From positions 248,001-312,000 of the forward strand of contig QNQO01000590.1 in assembly GCA_003290165.1 (NCBI GenBank): a stretch of 64,000 nt of DNA, read 5' to 3'. The notes beneath the pieces were generated by a model. The model was not told the origin of the DNA. It ran no database searches and saw nothing but the letters and a program-made list of their open reading frames with translations. Each line of letters opens with the position of its first letter. Position 1 is the stretch's first letter. Below, in pieces: positions 11,130-25,100 of this stretch. The position numbers and the translations under genes were made by a program. Source of the stretch: Berberis thunbergii. Taxonomy: Eukaryota > Streptophyta > Magnoliopsida > Ranunculales > Berberidaceae.

Positions 11130-14100
11130 TTAGAGTGAATGATCAGAAAATGCAAATGAGCAGCTGGATGATCCTTGCAAGACCATACTCCGAGTTGGTG
11201 GGGGTGGAGATGACACAGTTAGTGAGCCACCCTTGCAGAGATCTTGATCTGACCTGATGACATCTACGTGTCTGATCTCCTTGAGCATAGCAACTATGTC
11301 CTTCATCATCGGACGGTCATCAGCTCGGGTGTTGATACATAAGAATGATACTGCAAGTGTTTGAAGAATTTCATGTATCTGATGATCAGGCCTCCCTTGC
11401 AGCTTTGAATCAAGTATGTCAACTGGGTCCTTCTTGCTGTTTAAATGATCTCGAACCCATTGAACCATGTTTACGCCTCCAGGTAATGTTGGGTCTAGTG
11501 GATGTCTCCCTGTCAAGACTTCAAGCAAAACTACACCGAAGCTGTATGTATCACTCTTCTCATTGATACATTGCGCTGAAGCATGCTCTGAAAATAGAGA
11601 GACCAAAGTTTAGATTGACTAGTAAATGCCAAAGAAAGAAAAGTGGAAAGTGAATAGAATGGTTAAGATTCTTACCAGGAGCCATGTACCCATATGACCC
11701 TGCAAGCTGAGGTTTGAGATTCAATTTGTATTTTTCATCATCAGCATCACTATTCACAAGTCTGGCTAGTCCAAAATCTGCCAAGTAAGGCTCAAACTTA
11801 AGACCCAATAATATATTCATGGCCTTGACATCCCCATGCATGATAGCCGGGAGGCAGTCGTGATGCAGGTACGCAAGGGCGTGTGCTACCCCTAACACGA
11901 TGTCAAACCTCGTTTCCCATTCTGCAGCCCCGTTCCCACCTCCGTGAAGAAGTGCGCTTAAGCTCCCATTGGGGAGATAATCATAGAACAACAGCTTCAT
12001 GTTCTGATTGGAACACCAACCCAAAAGTCGCACAATGTTCCTGTGCCGAATGGATCCTAGGGTTCGAATTTCAGATTCGAATGCCCCCGACTCCTCGGAA
12101 GACCACATCTTCTTCACTGCAAGTGTTACCCCATTGAAATAGGAACCCGATAGACAACACCGGAACTCCCAGTGCCTATCACATTGGCTGATGTCAAATT
12201 GCGGACAATATCATCAATTGAGAAATCAAGCTTCTGGTAAAGTGTCATCTCCCATTTATCATCATCATCTGTATGCCCTTTCATTTCTACATTCGCCCGT
12301 ACTAATGTGTACACTGCAAACAGCAGTAGTATCACACTGGCACTGATGAGAAGAGCCATTGCTACTTTCAGTGCTGCTGATTTGGGGTGATGAGAAGCTC
12401 CCATGCGGACGGCAGATGCCACCACCCCATTTGGGATGTAAAGTGCCTTGTTTCCTGTAAGATCGTTAGCGGGAGTCTTCTGAAAATGGGGTGTCTGGCA
12501 ATTCACCAGAGAATTCATTGTATGATATATTCAGGGCAACCAGGTTCTGAAGACTGGCAAGCATGTTGACATTCCCGGCAAGCTTATTATGGGAGAGATC
12601 AAGAACACCCAGCTTGTCAAGATCGGAGAATTGGGATGGTATTTCCCCCGAAAGCTGATTACAGCTGAGATTGAGAGAAATCCCAAGTGCTGGAATCTCG
12701 CCAATTCCTTTGGTATATCTTCAGTGAAAGCATTGTCACTAAGATCTAATAACTGTAACCTAATACAAGAGACAAGCTCTGGGGGAATCCTACCTGAGAT
12801 TCGATTCTTCCTGAGATTGAGTTTAGTCAACTCAGTTAAGGATCCAAGATTGGGACTCAATGGACCTGTTAGCCTATTATCCGAAATGTCCACGAATTGT
12901 AGACTTTTGGGCAATGTTTCAGGGACAGAACCAGTCAGGCCATTTGAATGGAGATCAAGAAACTCAAGATTGGGACATTTGGATATTGATGGGGGGATTT
13001 CTCCTACAAACCTATTGCTACTCATGTCAAGGAAATTGAGGTTTTCTAAATTTCCTATTTCACTTGGAATTGTTCCTGCTAATCTGTTATCGTCCAAACG
13101 AAGCCGATACAAATTCGTGCAGTTTCCAATATCTGGAGGTATAAAACCAGATATATCATTAGACAATAAGAGTAACTTTGTGAGGTTTCTCAATCCAAAA
13201 CTTGTTTTGGTATTGATCCAGAAATGTGGTTGTAAGACAAATCAAGAGCCTGGAGATTTTCGCAGTCAGCTAAGCTGTCTGGGATATTCCCAGTAAGCTT
13301 GTTTTGCCATGCGAAGAACAATGTTAAGCTCTTCAAGTTGCCAATTCCAGCTGGTATCTCACCAGCTATGCTATTGTTGTCAAATTCAAGATGAGCCAAA
13401 GCTGTGCAGTTTGAAATTTCAGAAGGTATAGTACCTGATAATTGATTAATGCTCAGCTGAAGCTCTTGAAGTCCCCGAAGATTTCCGAAACTTGTTGGAA
13501 TGCTTCCTGTCAACATATTCTCTGATAAGTCGATGACCATCAGCTCCTTGCAGCTCCCTAGCTCATCCGGTATCGTCCCCACCAGGCTGTTCTGCCACAA
13601 CAGCAGACTCTGAAGCTTTCGAAGCTCCCCCATTCGCTTTGGTATCGAACCTGAGATTGAATTCTGATACAAGTACAGGTTCTGCAATTCAGTGCAGTTT
13701 CCAATCTCCTCTGGAATGGGACCGGATAAGAGCGACGTATAAATCGCTATAGTTTGAATCTTTTTCAAGGAACCTATGGAAGGTGGAAGACTTCCAGTTA
13801 TGCTGGTTTCTGCAAGACCCAACACCATCAAGTTACTGCAATTGCCAATCTCTGACGGCAGTTCACCTTTCAGATTTTGGTTCCCACCAGCTCGGAAGAT
13901 TTCGAGCTTACTCAATTTTCCAATACTTTTTGGGATTTCGCCACTGAGTTGATTGTCAAAGACTGTCAGATACATCAAACTTGAAAGGTTTCCAATATCA
14001 AAAGGAATTCCGCCTTCTAGCCGATTTGAATTAAGCCAAAGACTCCGCAACTTGCTTAGCTTGCATAGTTCTATTGGAATTTCTCCTGAGACAGCATTGC

Positions 14101-14506
14101 TACTGAGATCAACTAAGCTCAATTCTTTACATTCTCCGAGTTCTTTAGGAATAGGACCACTTATATTGGTTGATGAAATGATAAGAGTGCTCAAAGACTT
14201 GAGAGATTGGAAGTTTGAAGGCAATTGGCCTTGCAAAGCCAATGACTTCAAGCTTATCTGAGTTACTAGGCCATTCGAGTTGCAGGCGACTCCGAACCAT
14301 TTGCAAGGGTTCGGGTCAGTAGGATTCCATGTTCTCAACGCATCTGTAGAGCTGTTTAGGCTGTTTTTCCATGAAAGAAGTGCATGGCCTTGTTCATCTA
14401 TACAGAAGCAATTCAAGAAAAGGAGAGAGTTTATTGAAAGAAGGAAGGTGAAGGTGAAGATATTGGAAGAAAGAAGAAAGAAGAGATTCTTTGTGTTTGA
14501 AGTCAT
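11130..14506 (-). CDS. LRR receptor-like kinase, RGI3-like, broken by four small frameshifts
   Basis: This is a plasma-membrane LRR-XI receptor kinase, closest in my memory to Arabidopsis RGI3 (At4g26540), a receptor for root meristem growth factor peptides. Order: signal peptide, LRRNT (LLSWKNSLN, CKWFGVAC), more than 20 LRRs (TIAIYTSLLSGPIPEEIGNC is typical), a TM segment (MALLISASVILLLFAVYTLV), and a kinase with GTGSSGVVYRV, VKKMW, HGDVKAMNILL and ADFGLA. HGD instead of HRD makes it a non-RD kinase, as in RGI3. It ends CSFAFSDHSL. One phase-1 intron (11588-11675) splits APE. Length is about 1097 codons, as expected. The frame breaks at 13197-13200, 12697-12701, 12480-12486 and 12134-12135. 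At least three of these look like the loss of a single base. No in-frame stop lies between the breaks. Sequencing indels or very recent loss are both possible. Confidence 0.9.
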
Positions 14507-17500
14507 TGTTGGTGGTGGTGGTGATGGTTAGTGTAGTAGAGAATAGTTGATCTGTGGTTTTGGGATTGTAGAGGGGTGAACCCCATGTTTTGTTTATAGA
14601 AGAAAAGCAGAAGATCTGGATCCAAAACTCATCTTCTTTTTCTATTATTATCATTATTTTGTTGTCACTGATGGTGTTAATATTTGAGAGATGGTGATGC
14701 AGATGGGTTTTTTGTTTTAATATATGGAACTGGGGTTTAAAGGGTACTTGTTTTCTACTGCCATGGATGATGGGCAGGTGAAGTTTTGGGAGGGTTCCAT
14801 TTATGATTAGAAGTAACTGTCAAATATACTGAGATGAAAAACTGAAACTGTCAAATCTGATAGTTGGGAAACTTGGGATGATTTGATTGCCTATGAAGAG
14901 GTTATTTTGAGCTTCTCTGCAAAGTAATAAACCCTCTTTTTTTTACTAGGCTATTAGTGTGTTTGTTATGTATGTTTCCTTCTCTTGTTATGGTTCCTTG
15001 TTTTTTGTCAGAAATTTTTTTTTTATTGATTCAGACATTTCCTTTAGATTTTCTCTTGGATCTTTCCAAGATAGAATGGTTGGGTTAAGTTTTGCATTTA
15101 AATCTGGAATATCCAAGAGATGTTATAATCCGGTATGAACCGTTCAAGTTATGGACCACGACAGCTCAGAAAATGATTCAATGTAAGGAGTGGGGCGAGC
15201 GAAGGACCTTCCTAATTCATGCTTATAGGGTTTGGGGTCGCTAAATTTCCCTCGATCGGTCGGCTTTCCATCTTGTTTGACTGTGGAAAATATAATTGGG
15301 GTTAAAGTAAATCACAAAATGGGTGGATTTTTTGTTTATTTGTTGAGTATGAAATAAGCAGGAATTCAGGGATGTGTTTTGAGTGATTAGTTTAAGTGGT
15401 TGATTAAGAGATCTGTTTTTGCTTAGTTTATATTATATATAGTTCTGATGGAGTGTTGTGTGTGTGTGGAATCAAAAGGGAAATGAAGTGCACATGGAGG
15501 TTTATAAAATGCAAGTCTGAACATGTTGTTGGAGGCTTTTGTTTGTAAAGAAATAAAAAGAGAGAGATGTAGATGGGGGGTTGAATCGAAGAGACAAGAA
15601 GTCCCAAGTTGAGCTTTTATTTGTGTAACATCTTTATCCAAATTGATTTGTGATAGAGATATGGATTTTTAGGATTATTTTGGGGTACAGATAAAGCCTC
15701 AAAATTGTTGGGACCATGTGAGATCATGTGTGTGGTTCCTATGTAAGTTCTTCGCCATGATGCGCAAGAGTCTGTTTAGGGTTTTTTGGGTAATTAACTC
15801 AATTAATTGACTTGTGATGGATGGTATCGTAAGTTCAGAGTTCAAACCCAAAAGATACATTAATAAGTGATATGGTAGCATGCATTATCTCAGTATTTTG
15901 AAATTATTATGATCGAATTGATCAAAAATGTACTTCGACTAAAACATGTCATATTCAAAATGGGTGGATATTTAAGAACGATAAATACTATTGTCACTAA
16001 CCATATCTAATAAATACACATCATTCTCATGCACCATCGATGCAGAAAGTGATTTGTACGCGATGTTTAGATGTACCAATCAATTTCATCGAGCAAAACA
16101 TAGCAAGGCTTGTTGAATTTTAGTTTCAATTTATTGATTTTTGGAGGCAATGGTATAAGCCTCGAAGCCCCTTTTTTAGCATTTGAGATAAACTTGATTT
16201 TTATTTTTATTTTTCTTATTCCTATGTTCAGTTGATTCATAAAAGGTTGCAGGTTTAAGACTCACTGGCATTAGCATTTACAGTTCAACACCAGGAAGGC
16301 TTTTTGGCTGTGTGTTTGTGTTCGATTGGTGAATTATGAGTATCTCTAAGTTGGTGAAGGGTATTAAGACAATCTGACACTGGCCTGACTCTCTAGACTG
16401 ATTCATCTTTGTATTGACTTGGGTGAAGGGTATGAGATTCCATTACCATTTGCATGGCCATGTTATTAACAAAGAAGAAAAAGATGAAGAAGAAGAAGAT
16501 CTAAGCACATGGAATAGAGTGAGGTGTGAAGTCACTCACACACTATCAAGAAACTAGCACATGATTTGTGAAGAGAGAAAGGAAGGCACTTACACTGTTT
16601 CACTTATTATGCTAATTTTTTTTTTTTTTTACATTAGTTTATTCAACATTTGCAGAGCTCCATTAGGTGTCATGTTTCATACACACAAACCCATCCATCC
16701 CCCATGTTTGATTTCACTCTCTTTCATTTCCAATACAACCTTCTCTTCTTTGTGATCTGATCACTTCTGGTGTTCTGCATGTGATGTTTATCTTGGAAAT
16801 GTTGTAGAGAAGAATGAAAGAGAGAGATATTGATGGTCCAATGTTGAACTATTTTTGGGCATGGCTCTCAAAAGGAGGTACAATCCAGAATTTCTCTGTC
16901 TTTATTATTTACTACTTGGAAGATAATTGATTCGCAACAATTTGAAGGAGTCATATTTGATAGCCACTTTTTTTTTTTAATTCTAATTTTATGTCAGATA
17001 AATTATTCAATAATTTTTTACATTCTTCATTTTGACATAACATCGACGTGGCACTCTTCCCCTATTGGTTTTTCCAAAGCATGGATTAAAAACCAAAAAT
17101 ACTAGTAATAAGTTGAAGAACATCTGTGAACAACATTTATTTACCACACGAGATGTGAGATTATTCAAGTCAACACAAATAATCCAACATTTTGTAATAC
17201 CTCGACAAAATATTAAAAAAAAAAAAAAAAAAAACTACATCATTCAGAATTGTTCGAGTGTGTGTGCTAGTGAAGGTAAATCAAAATCAAACCTCTATGC
17301 ACTTTAGCTTTTGTTTCTCACAAGCCAAATGGTCCAACTCACTTTAGCTTTCATTGCCTTTGGTTTATACTCTAAACCAAGCTTTGCAACCTTTTACTTA
17401 TAATTAAAATTTTATTCTACTTTCAAAGACTGTTATTTGGCTTTTGGTTTTGATTGTGTTAAAATAAAGAGCTTTGCTAGGGGTCGAGGGAAAGGGGCGA

Positions 17501-19171
17501 GGGATGGGTGGTATTCGCGCATCGGATTTGAGATGCACGATAGCGCTCATCTCGAGGTGGATACAAACCCCATCTCGCTCCCTTCCTCGTTCCCTCCGTC
17601 GACCCCTAGAATTTTCGTAAAATAAAAATAGCTTGGTTGGGTACAAACCCCATTAAGTTCAAATCATTGTTCAATAAATAATATATGCTTTGTCCCCATA
17701 AGTCCTTAATTTCAGGTTTGGGGTTCCCAAAGCAATTGTGTTTTAAGCTTATATAAAAAACGTTACTGATTGAAGTGGGGAAGGCTTTCCATATTTTCTG
17801 CTCAGCAAAGTTGTTTAGAATATCAAATTCATACAACATGCCCATATGTCTTGATCAAATTATTAGTCAAAACACTTGCATACTAATCACCTTTGAATAA
17901 CTTACTTTTGAGAAAGCATAATGTTTATTGCCTAATTGGAAAAATGCCCTCTAACAAAGATTTGAGAACTCATGACTTAGTGGTAGCATTCGCCAAGTTT
18001 TAACCGTTGAGTTGTCATGTCATTGGCTTCATATACAATGTTGAACGTGAATAGCAACATGGAGAAGAACGGGTGAGGAAGTTAATGTCTGAAACAAATG
18101 CAACCTTCTTCCACCTCAACCATCATGCATGGTTGATGCAACGGATTAAGGAAACCAGAGTGATGGTTGGAGTGTCATGAACGAGGCATGGAAATGATGG
18201 GGCTTGTGGTATGGAGGTACATGATGTGAACACATTACCAAACCTTTAATATCCATTAAATTTTATGGTACCATTTAGATGCTTTAATTTTAAGGTCTGT
18301 TTCATTGAACGGAAAATAGACATGAAAATTGAAATTATTTTCATGAATTCATTCTACTTGGACTTGAATTCCCATGAGTCGCGTACTGAGTGGGAAACAA
18401 GAATTGATTTCTTGTCAGTAAATCAACAAAAGCCTGAGATTGTTTTGGATCTTCTTTGTTGTTATTCCTACAAAAAGTTAAACATACTTTGGATCTTATT
18501 CTGGTTACACTCTCCTTGTCACGTAGCATTCCATATGCTGAAAGTTGTCCAACGGATTTAGATATCCAACTATCGGGACTCATAGACAAATAACAGCCAG
18601 AGGAATAACGGCGAGGGCAACCATATTCACAAGCCTCTTAGCTGGGGAGCGTCACGGGTTTATGGTCTATCCAATAACTTGATCTGCTATGTACATGCAA
18701 TTACTGGTCTTTAAACTTGTTTAACTAAAAGTCTAACCGAAGTCCAATTTTTACAGGGGTTTATGGATTGCACGGGTTTTAAAACCTGCAAGAACATTTC
18801 ATAAGGTGGATATAAGCTAGCAGTTCAGGTTTATTAATCAATGGAACGAGAACATTTCCGTGTTCTCGCAGAGAAAAGGAAAAGACCATTTTTCTTAAAA
18901 TCAGTAAACTATAACATTAGTTTTCCAATGAGAAGTTCTGAAATCTCACCATGTTTCATCTCTGATTGGTAAGATTGAGAGACCTGCTCAATACTGGCCA
19001 ATCAACTGAAGTTTAGAAAAACACTTAGAAGCGCCGAGATTGAACTGTATCATGTAAATCTGATTGTATTCAAGCAGTACCTAACTCAACAATTACAATA
19101 CAAGGATACTTTCGGATGAAACAAAGAAATCAAGGAAAAAGGGGGGGTATAAAATTGATAACATATCACTG
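14507..19171. other. gene-poor spacer upstream of the receptor kinase
   Basis: This includes the receptor-kinase promoter and 5' UTR. A run of GGT triplets at 14512-14522 (ACC on the coding strand) is probably in the leader. The rest is AT-rich with homopolymers (A21 at 17214-17234; T13 at 16618-16630). I see no conserved protein. Open stretches below 100 codons (16561, 17065, 18265) show no domain. Confidence 0.5.
17477..17609. mobile_element. GC-rich palindromic MITE-like element
   Basis: CTAGGGGTCGAGGGAAAGGG at the left mirrors CCCTCCGTCGACCCCTAG at the right, with the arms continuing as GCGAGGGATGGG / CCCATCTCGC. It is about 133 bp and strongly GC-rich inside AT-rich DNA. The style recalls the palindrome at 50000-50173 (GAGG/CCTC-rich arms), but the ends differ. 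Confidence 0.5.
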
Positions 19172-22100
19172 TCACCTGCCAAAACATCTCATTACCGATG
19201 AGATAAGACTTGAGAAAAGGAACTTCATCCCAGCCGATCCTCCCGGGAAGTAGGATAATGCATAGTATGAAAGTGCAAGGACCTACGATAACATTGGGTG
19301 AAAATCAGTTAACGTAAACCTCTATCTTTTACTTTTTATTTGGAAAAAAAAAATTACTAAAACAAGAAAACTAATAAAGAACTAAAAGAGAAAGACAGCA
19401 CGCAGCAGTTGTAAACTAAATATTTAAAACTAAACTTGCAATTAGCAAAGACGGCAGAAAATTCAAATGGAAAGGTTACTAGGGAAGGAAGGAAACAGGG
19501 AGGATTCTCATACCTGTATTACAGAGAAAAATACAGAGAGGATGTAACTGTGAAGAACCATGGACACATAAATGGTACCAACCATACTGCCAAAGAATCC
19601 AACTGTGAATGGAAGTCTCTGCAAGAATGGGAAAACAGATAAGTTATGATTGTTACTCGGACAAAACAGATATGAACATGCTACATAAGAAGAGAATGAA
19701 ATATTAAAGGCACGCACCTCTTTTGATATCATGTGAGCAAGCTGATTCTTTGGACCTTTGAGAGCGAAGAATGATCCAATAATGAAAGCACATCCCAATG
19801 TAAAGCAGATAGCAAATTTCTGCGGCATCAGTACCATGATCGGAAGGAACATAGTGAATGCAATGAAAATGAAGAAAACTCCAGTGGCTAGGAGTAGCCC
19901 AAAGTACATGAGAGATTTTCCAGAAGGAACATTGCTTGTAGCAGATTGCAAATTTCCAGGCAAATCTTTCACTCCTTTTGAAACCCTGCATTATATCAGA
20001 GAAAAATGGAAAAAGTTCGATCACCTACCAATCTCATTAAATTCAGAAGAAGACCGACCCAGCCTACTAGTATTAGACCATTTGAAAATAGATGACCACA
20101 AAACAACTATCAAAAGGAATCGTGCACGATCATCACTCGCGTGCTTGGGACAGTCAAACTTCTTGATATTGCTCAAAACCTATGCAATTAAAACGGACAA
20201 CGGACCCATAACGGTCCAAAAGTGTTATAGGTTATAACGGGATATAATGTTACATAACGGAATAATTTTTTAAATATATTTTTAATACCCCCACAAAGTA
20301 TTAATATATCATTCAGTCAAAAAAGTAAATCATGTTCATAACATTAAATTAAAAAAAACATTAATAAAAACATCTTTTTTATATGAGAATGAGATCCCAA
20401 CCGAGTGCAATTGACTCTTCGTCTTCTTCCCTTCTTCTCTCATTCTCTGTCAAACGGCGAGGTCCGATTCTTTGTTGATTGGCGATGGCGAGTTCTGGTC
20501 CTTCTTTCTTATGAGTCTAGGGTTTTGGTTCAATCGAGAATGAAATGGATGAATTTTTTTTATGTATTAGAACAAAACGTTAAATGACGGTATTAAAAAA
20601 AATGTTATCTCAATAACGGTCATATAACGCCGTTATATCGGAGTTGTGATACCATAAGGTGATAATATCATAACGAAATGGCTCATCCCCGTTAAGTAGT
20701 ATATCGGAGTTATATCGGCGTTATAACGTCGTTTTAACTGCACAGCTCAAAACAAACGATAAAATTTTATCTCAAAGTTTTACTTATACAAGACGAACAC
20801 ATCTGGAAAAACTTTTTCCAACCAATATTGCTAAATGAGTGGTGGTTTTTTATGTAGAACGAAACTATACAAAAATATCATATTTTTTTCTGCCCTCTCA
20901 TTCCTCTACTAATTTTATCGTGTTCCAGGTAATTGTTTTTAACAAAACACAGCCTAAGTGACTAGTTGTTACAAAAATCTAGGTTGCAAGGACAAAAAAG
21001 ATGCAATGTTCTCTACTCTTATCTCATATCTCAATTAAGATCCTCTACCCTTGGAAGAATGACATCCAATCCTCTGCTAGTGGCTACTCAGATGAAACCA
21101 GGATGTCGAGATGGAGCAAATGAAGAAAATCAGGACTGTAACTTCAAAAAATTCAAGTTGGTGTTACCAATGAACCTCAAGCAAATACCACCTCCTCTTG
21201 GTCACAATTGCAATCAAGTTGATGTCGGTCCCTTCTGCTATTGGGACAAATGTCCTGATCTCGTTTACAAATAGTATTTGACTTTGGTCCATTGACTGTC
21301 GTTGATCGTCTACTCAACAATTAAGTTGGCATGTGCCTTGCATGTGATCAATTATTTACTCAAATACCTTTGCTCTCATCCCACCAAACACATCTCAAAA
21401 TTCTAACACATATCCCAATTAAGTACAACCTAATGGTATTGATTTAATTAAAAAATATCCAATCTTTTTCCTCAACTTCATCTTCTCCTCCCCCTATTGT
21501 ATCATGATTCTCATCATCATCATCAAATACCATTAGATGTCTCAAAATTCCCCTACAAATTGAAAAACCAAAGAGATTAAAACCTCACAAAAACGTCTAC
21601 ATATAACTCCTCCCTCCTTGCTTTTCACATCATAAACATGTCTCCATTGCCTGAGTACATCCTTCATTTCAGTCTAAAGCCACCAAGTCAATTGTCACCA
21701 AGAAAAGAAAGAGAAGCAAAAAACCCCCCTTCAAGACATCACCCATCTCTGCTGCAACAAATGCAATTGAAAAACTCCTGAGCTCGAAGACTTCAACTTG
21801 ACCTACTTCTTCTGCCAATGCCAAAACTTATTGGATTATGTTTCATCAATTTCAGATAGAAACAACAATCCCCCACTTGTTATTCCTTCGAATTTGATGG
21901 TTTGGTCCTCATTATCAGCAAAATCAAATTTACAGAGATAAGTGATTTGTTGCTGGCGATGAGCAAACCTACTCCTTCGAATCTGATTGTTTGCTCCTCA
22001 TTATTAGCAAAACCAGATTCGAATAAGGAGTACTTGGCCACTCCTATTTCAAATCTCACACTCTTAAGAATTTCAGAATTTCATAGATTCCCCTTTGGAT

Positions 22101-25100
22101 GGAAAAATGGGTTGTACTGAATTCTGCAAACATACAGATACAGATCATTAAAGGCTCTGCAGATGAAATTTCATTCATTCTTAACTCGAGATTATACAGA
22201 TTAGAGTTCAGAGAAAGAGTGTGGGAGGGGATGATCGGTGGTATGTAATCAGAGAGAGTGGAAAAGATGATTTTGATATGTATTTGGTTAATTATGTGAG
22301 GGTATTTGATTTTTAAAAAATAGTCACGTGATGCAAGGAACATGCCAACAATAGTCAAGGGACAAATACGATTTGTAAATAGGATCAAAAACATTTATCC
22401 AATTAGTAGAAGAGACAAAAATCAAATTTACCCAAATCTATATCCTGGTGCTGGGACGGTTGGCCTTGTTGTGTTACTGTTGTATGATGCTTTTAATAAA
22501 TTTTGCCTTTCAAAAAATAATAATAATGGCAAGGACCCAACCTGCATGTTCAGATGTTTTCAATGAAACCTTACACTAAGCAAGTTTGCAGGATTCAACC
22601 TAAGGGAGCATTTCAATGGCACCATTTGCTGGAGAGATGGGTGGCATTCCTTCATAGGACACCAACAATGTGCACGTAACTCGGGCCAAGAAAATTTACA
22701 CTCACAACACCCGTCAAGAAGCAGCCACAGGCATCTCTAGGTAGAAGAGTGTCGAACAAAATATGAATTGGGAAGTCATGGTCAGACGTTGGAAATAAAT
22801 AAATATATTAATTAATCAATTTAAAAATAGGCAATCAAATTTGTAGATGATGAATTGGGTTCTTCTTACTTGATGGAGTCAGCCAATGACGATCTGGATC
22901 ATGTCGAGTCATTGAAGACTAACTTGGGTCCTAATGCTTTGGTCTTAGCAGACATGTTATTGATGCAAGAAGAATAATAGGAGAAAATAGTGAGTGGTTT
23001 CTTGGTTGGTTCAGGGCGAGGCATTTTGGCTACCATGTAGGTTATTGCGGTGGTTTGAAATGTTCGGAGTTTAAGATGGGTATTTTTTTTTTCTCTGAGC
23101 AGCTCATGATTGAAGATTTGAAGCCAATGGTGTGTTTGGTAGCATAAAAATCTATAAGGGGACCCCTATATTTTAGGCTAATTTGAGGTATCACTTCACA
23201 TCCACCATTTGATTTTGTGATCAATGGTGGGAGTGAAAGTCTCATAAACATGGGAATCACATGCCTTGGGGGACCAAGGAGCGTGATTCTCATGTTCATG
23301 GGACTTTCATTTCCACCATTGATCAGAAAATCAAATGGTGGATGTGCAGTGATACATCAATTTAGCGTAAAATGTAGGGTCCTCTCATGGATTCCCATGG
23401 CATAGGATTCCATATAACCAAACACACCCCATGAGTCTACTCTCCTTGATAAAGAATTTTCAAGGCTTTGGAGGCAAAGTCATTTCAGCACTTAGGCCTA
23501 CGTCATTTATTGGGAGCTACCAAAATCACGAGGTTATTTTTCGGGGAATTGATGATGCTTGAAGCATTTGGTGTTTTCTTAAATTGGCAATGTCTTGAAA
23601 GTGCTCAAGTCTTTGGGTGGCTTATTATCACATGGCACCTTTTATCTTCAAGGGGAGATTTAGTCACTCGTAAAGCCTGGCAACTGTGTTCACAACATAT
23701 TTAGAAACCGCCTTCGGACTCAATAAAGTTAAGGGATTTTTTCACTCCCCCACTCCACACACACTCATTGAAATTTTAATGCAACCCCCCACCCCAAAAA
23801 AAATTTATTTTCATGACTGGCTTTATCCCCAGACTAACTGTTTAGACCAACACATTAAGAGTTATAAAAAGTACCCAAATTACCCTAATGAGTGTGTATG
23901 GTGCATTTTACGTGACAACTAATATTCCTTTTATGTATGCCTCGCGATTATTAAAAATAAAAGTTCACATCTCAATGATCAAAATCAATAATATAAACCC
24001 ATCTTCTTCCAATGGCATGAACCTTTTACATAGTTGCCGCCCACCACCACTATAACAACCACAAATTGCCTCTTTCAACTCTCTCCTATCTCCTCCAACT
24101 TCATTCTTCTTTCCATTCCCTCTCCCTTATACCCTCTTTTATTTGATTCAACAAAACAGCCTCGAAGATATTTCAAATCCAGTTGAAATAGCCAATAGTG
24201 TTATGGTCGAGTGGTTAGGGATGTATGGGTTTATCCCCCACGTCCTAGGTTCGAGACCCGCCGGCGGCATGGTTACTTTCTTATGGTATTGACCTGTAAG
24301 TCGCACCTTGTTGATAGGTTATGGGATCCTACAAAAACCCAGCTCGCTTTCCAAAAAAAAAAAAAATCCAGTCGAAATAAAAATCTTCCTCATTCATCAC
24401 AAGCAAGGGAATGCTATCAAAAACTTTCCTTTCTCCTCAATTTCGTGCAAACAAGCACAAATAACCTATTTGTTTTGAGATGTTGTCCTTTTTACTCCCT
24501 CTATGTTAGGTCAAACTCTAAATTTTCTTTAAATATTATGTTCCTTTGTCTAACACCAGGAGGGGCGAATTTCGTCTCTATTTGTTTCTTCTCTCCATTA
24601 TGGTGTAGGAAAAAAGAAACGACAAATGAAAGGTGTGGAATAAATTTTCATATGGATATTTCAATATTTCTTGCATGTCGTGTTTGTTAGCGCTTGAATG
24701 CTCTGCTTGTATTGCTTTGAACTTGGGAACCCAGGTGCTTTGAACCTGAGAACCTGGGTGCTTTGAACTTGGGAATCCAAGAAACAAAAAGAGAAATGCG
24801 GATAAAAAGATTTATGTGATTAAAATATATCAACCCCAGATATAAACTTTATTCTTCTAAGACAAAGACAAGTGCCTGCCTATTCCGATAATTAGAAGGC
24901 AATGAATTGAGCATTCCAAATAATACACTGCTAAAAGAAACACTTTTGCATGCAGAAGTTGAAATATATTGGAATGTGGATATTTCAAAAGCATAGATTA
25001 TGTGATTTCTTTATACTTTTCATTTTGTTGCTTAAAGGGAAATATTATTAGTAATCCGGACCAAAGGTAAAGGAAACTTAGAAAAAATCAGAAAATTTGG

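Noticed and set aside
12589..13296. A 235-codon plus-strand open frame
   Set aside because: It lies antisense to the LRR exons and mirrors their repetitive codons; it has no domain of its own.
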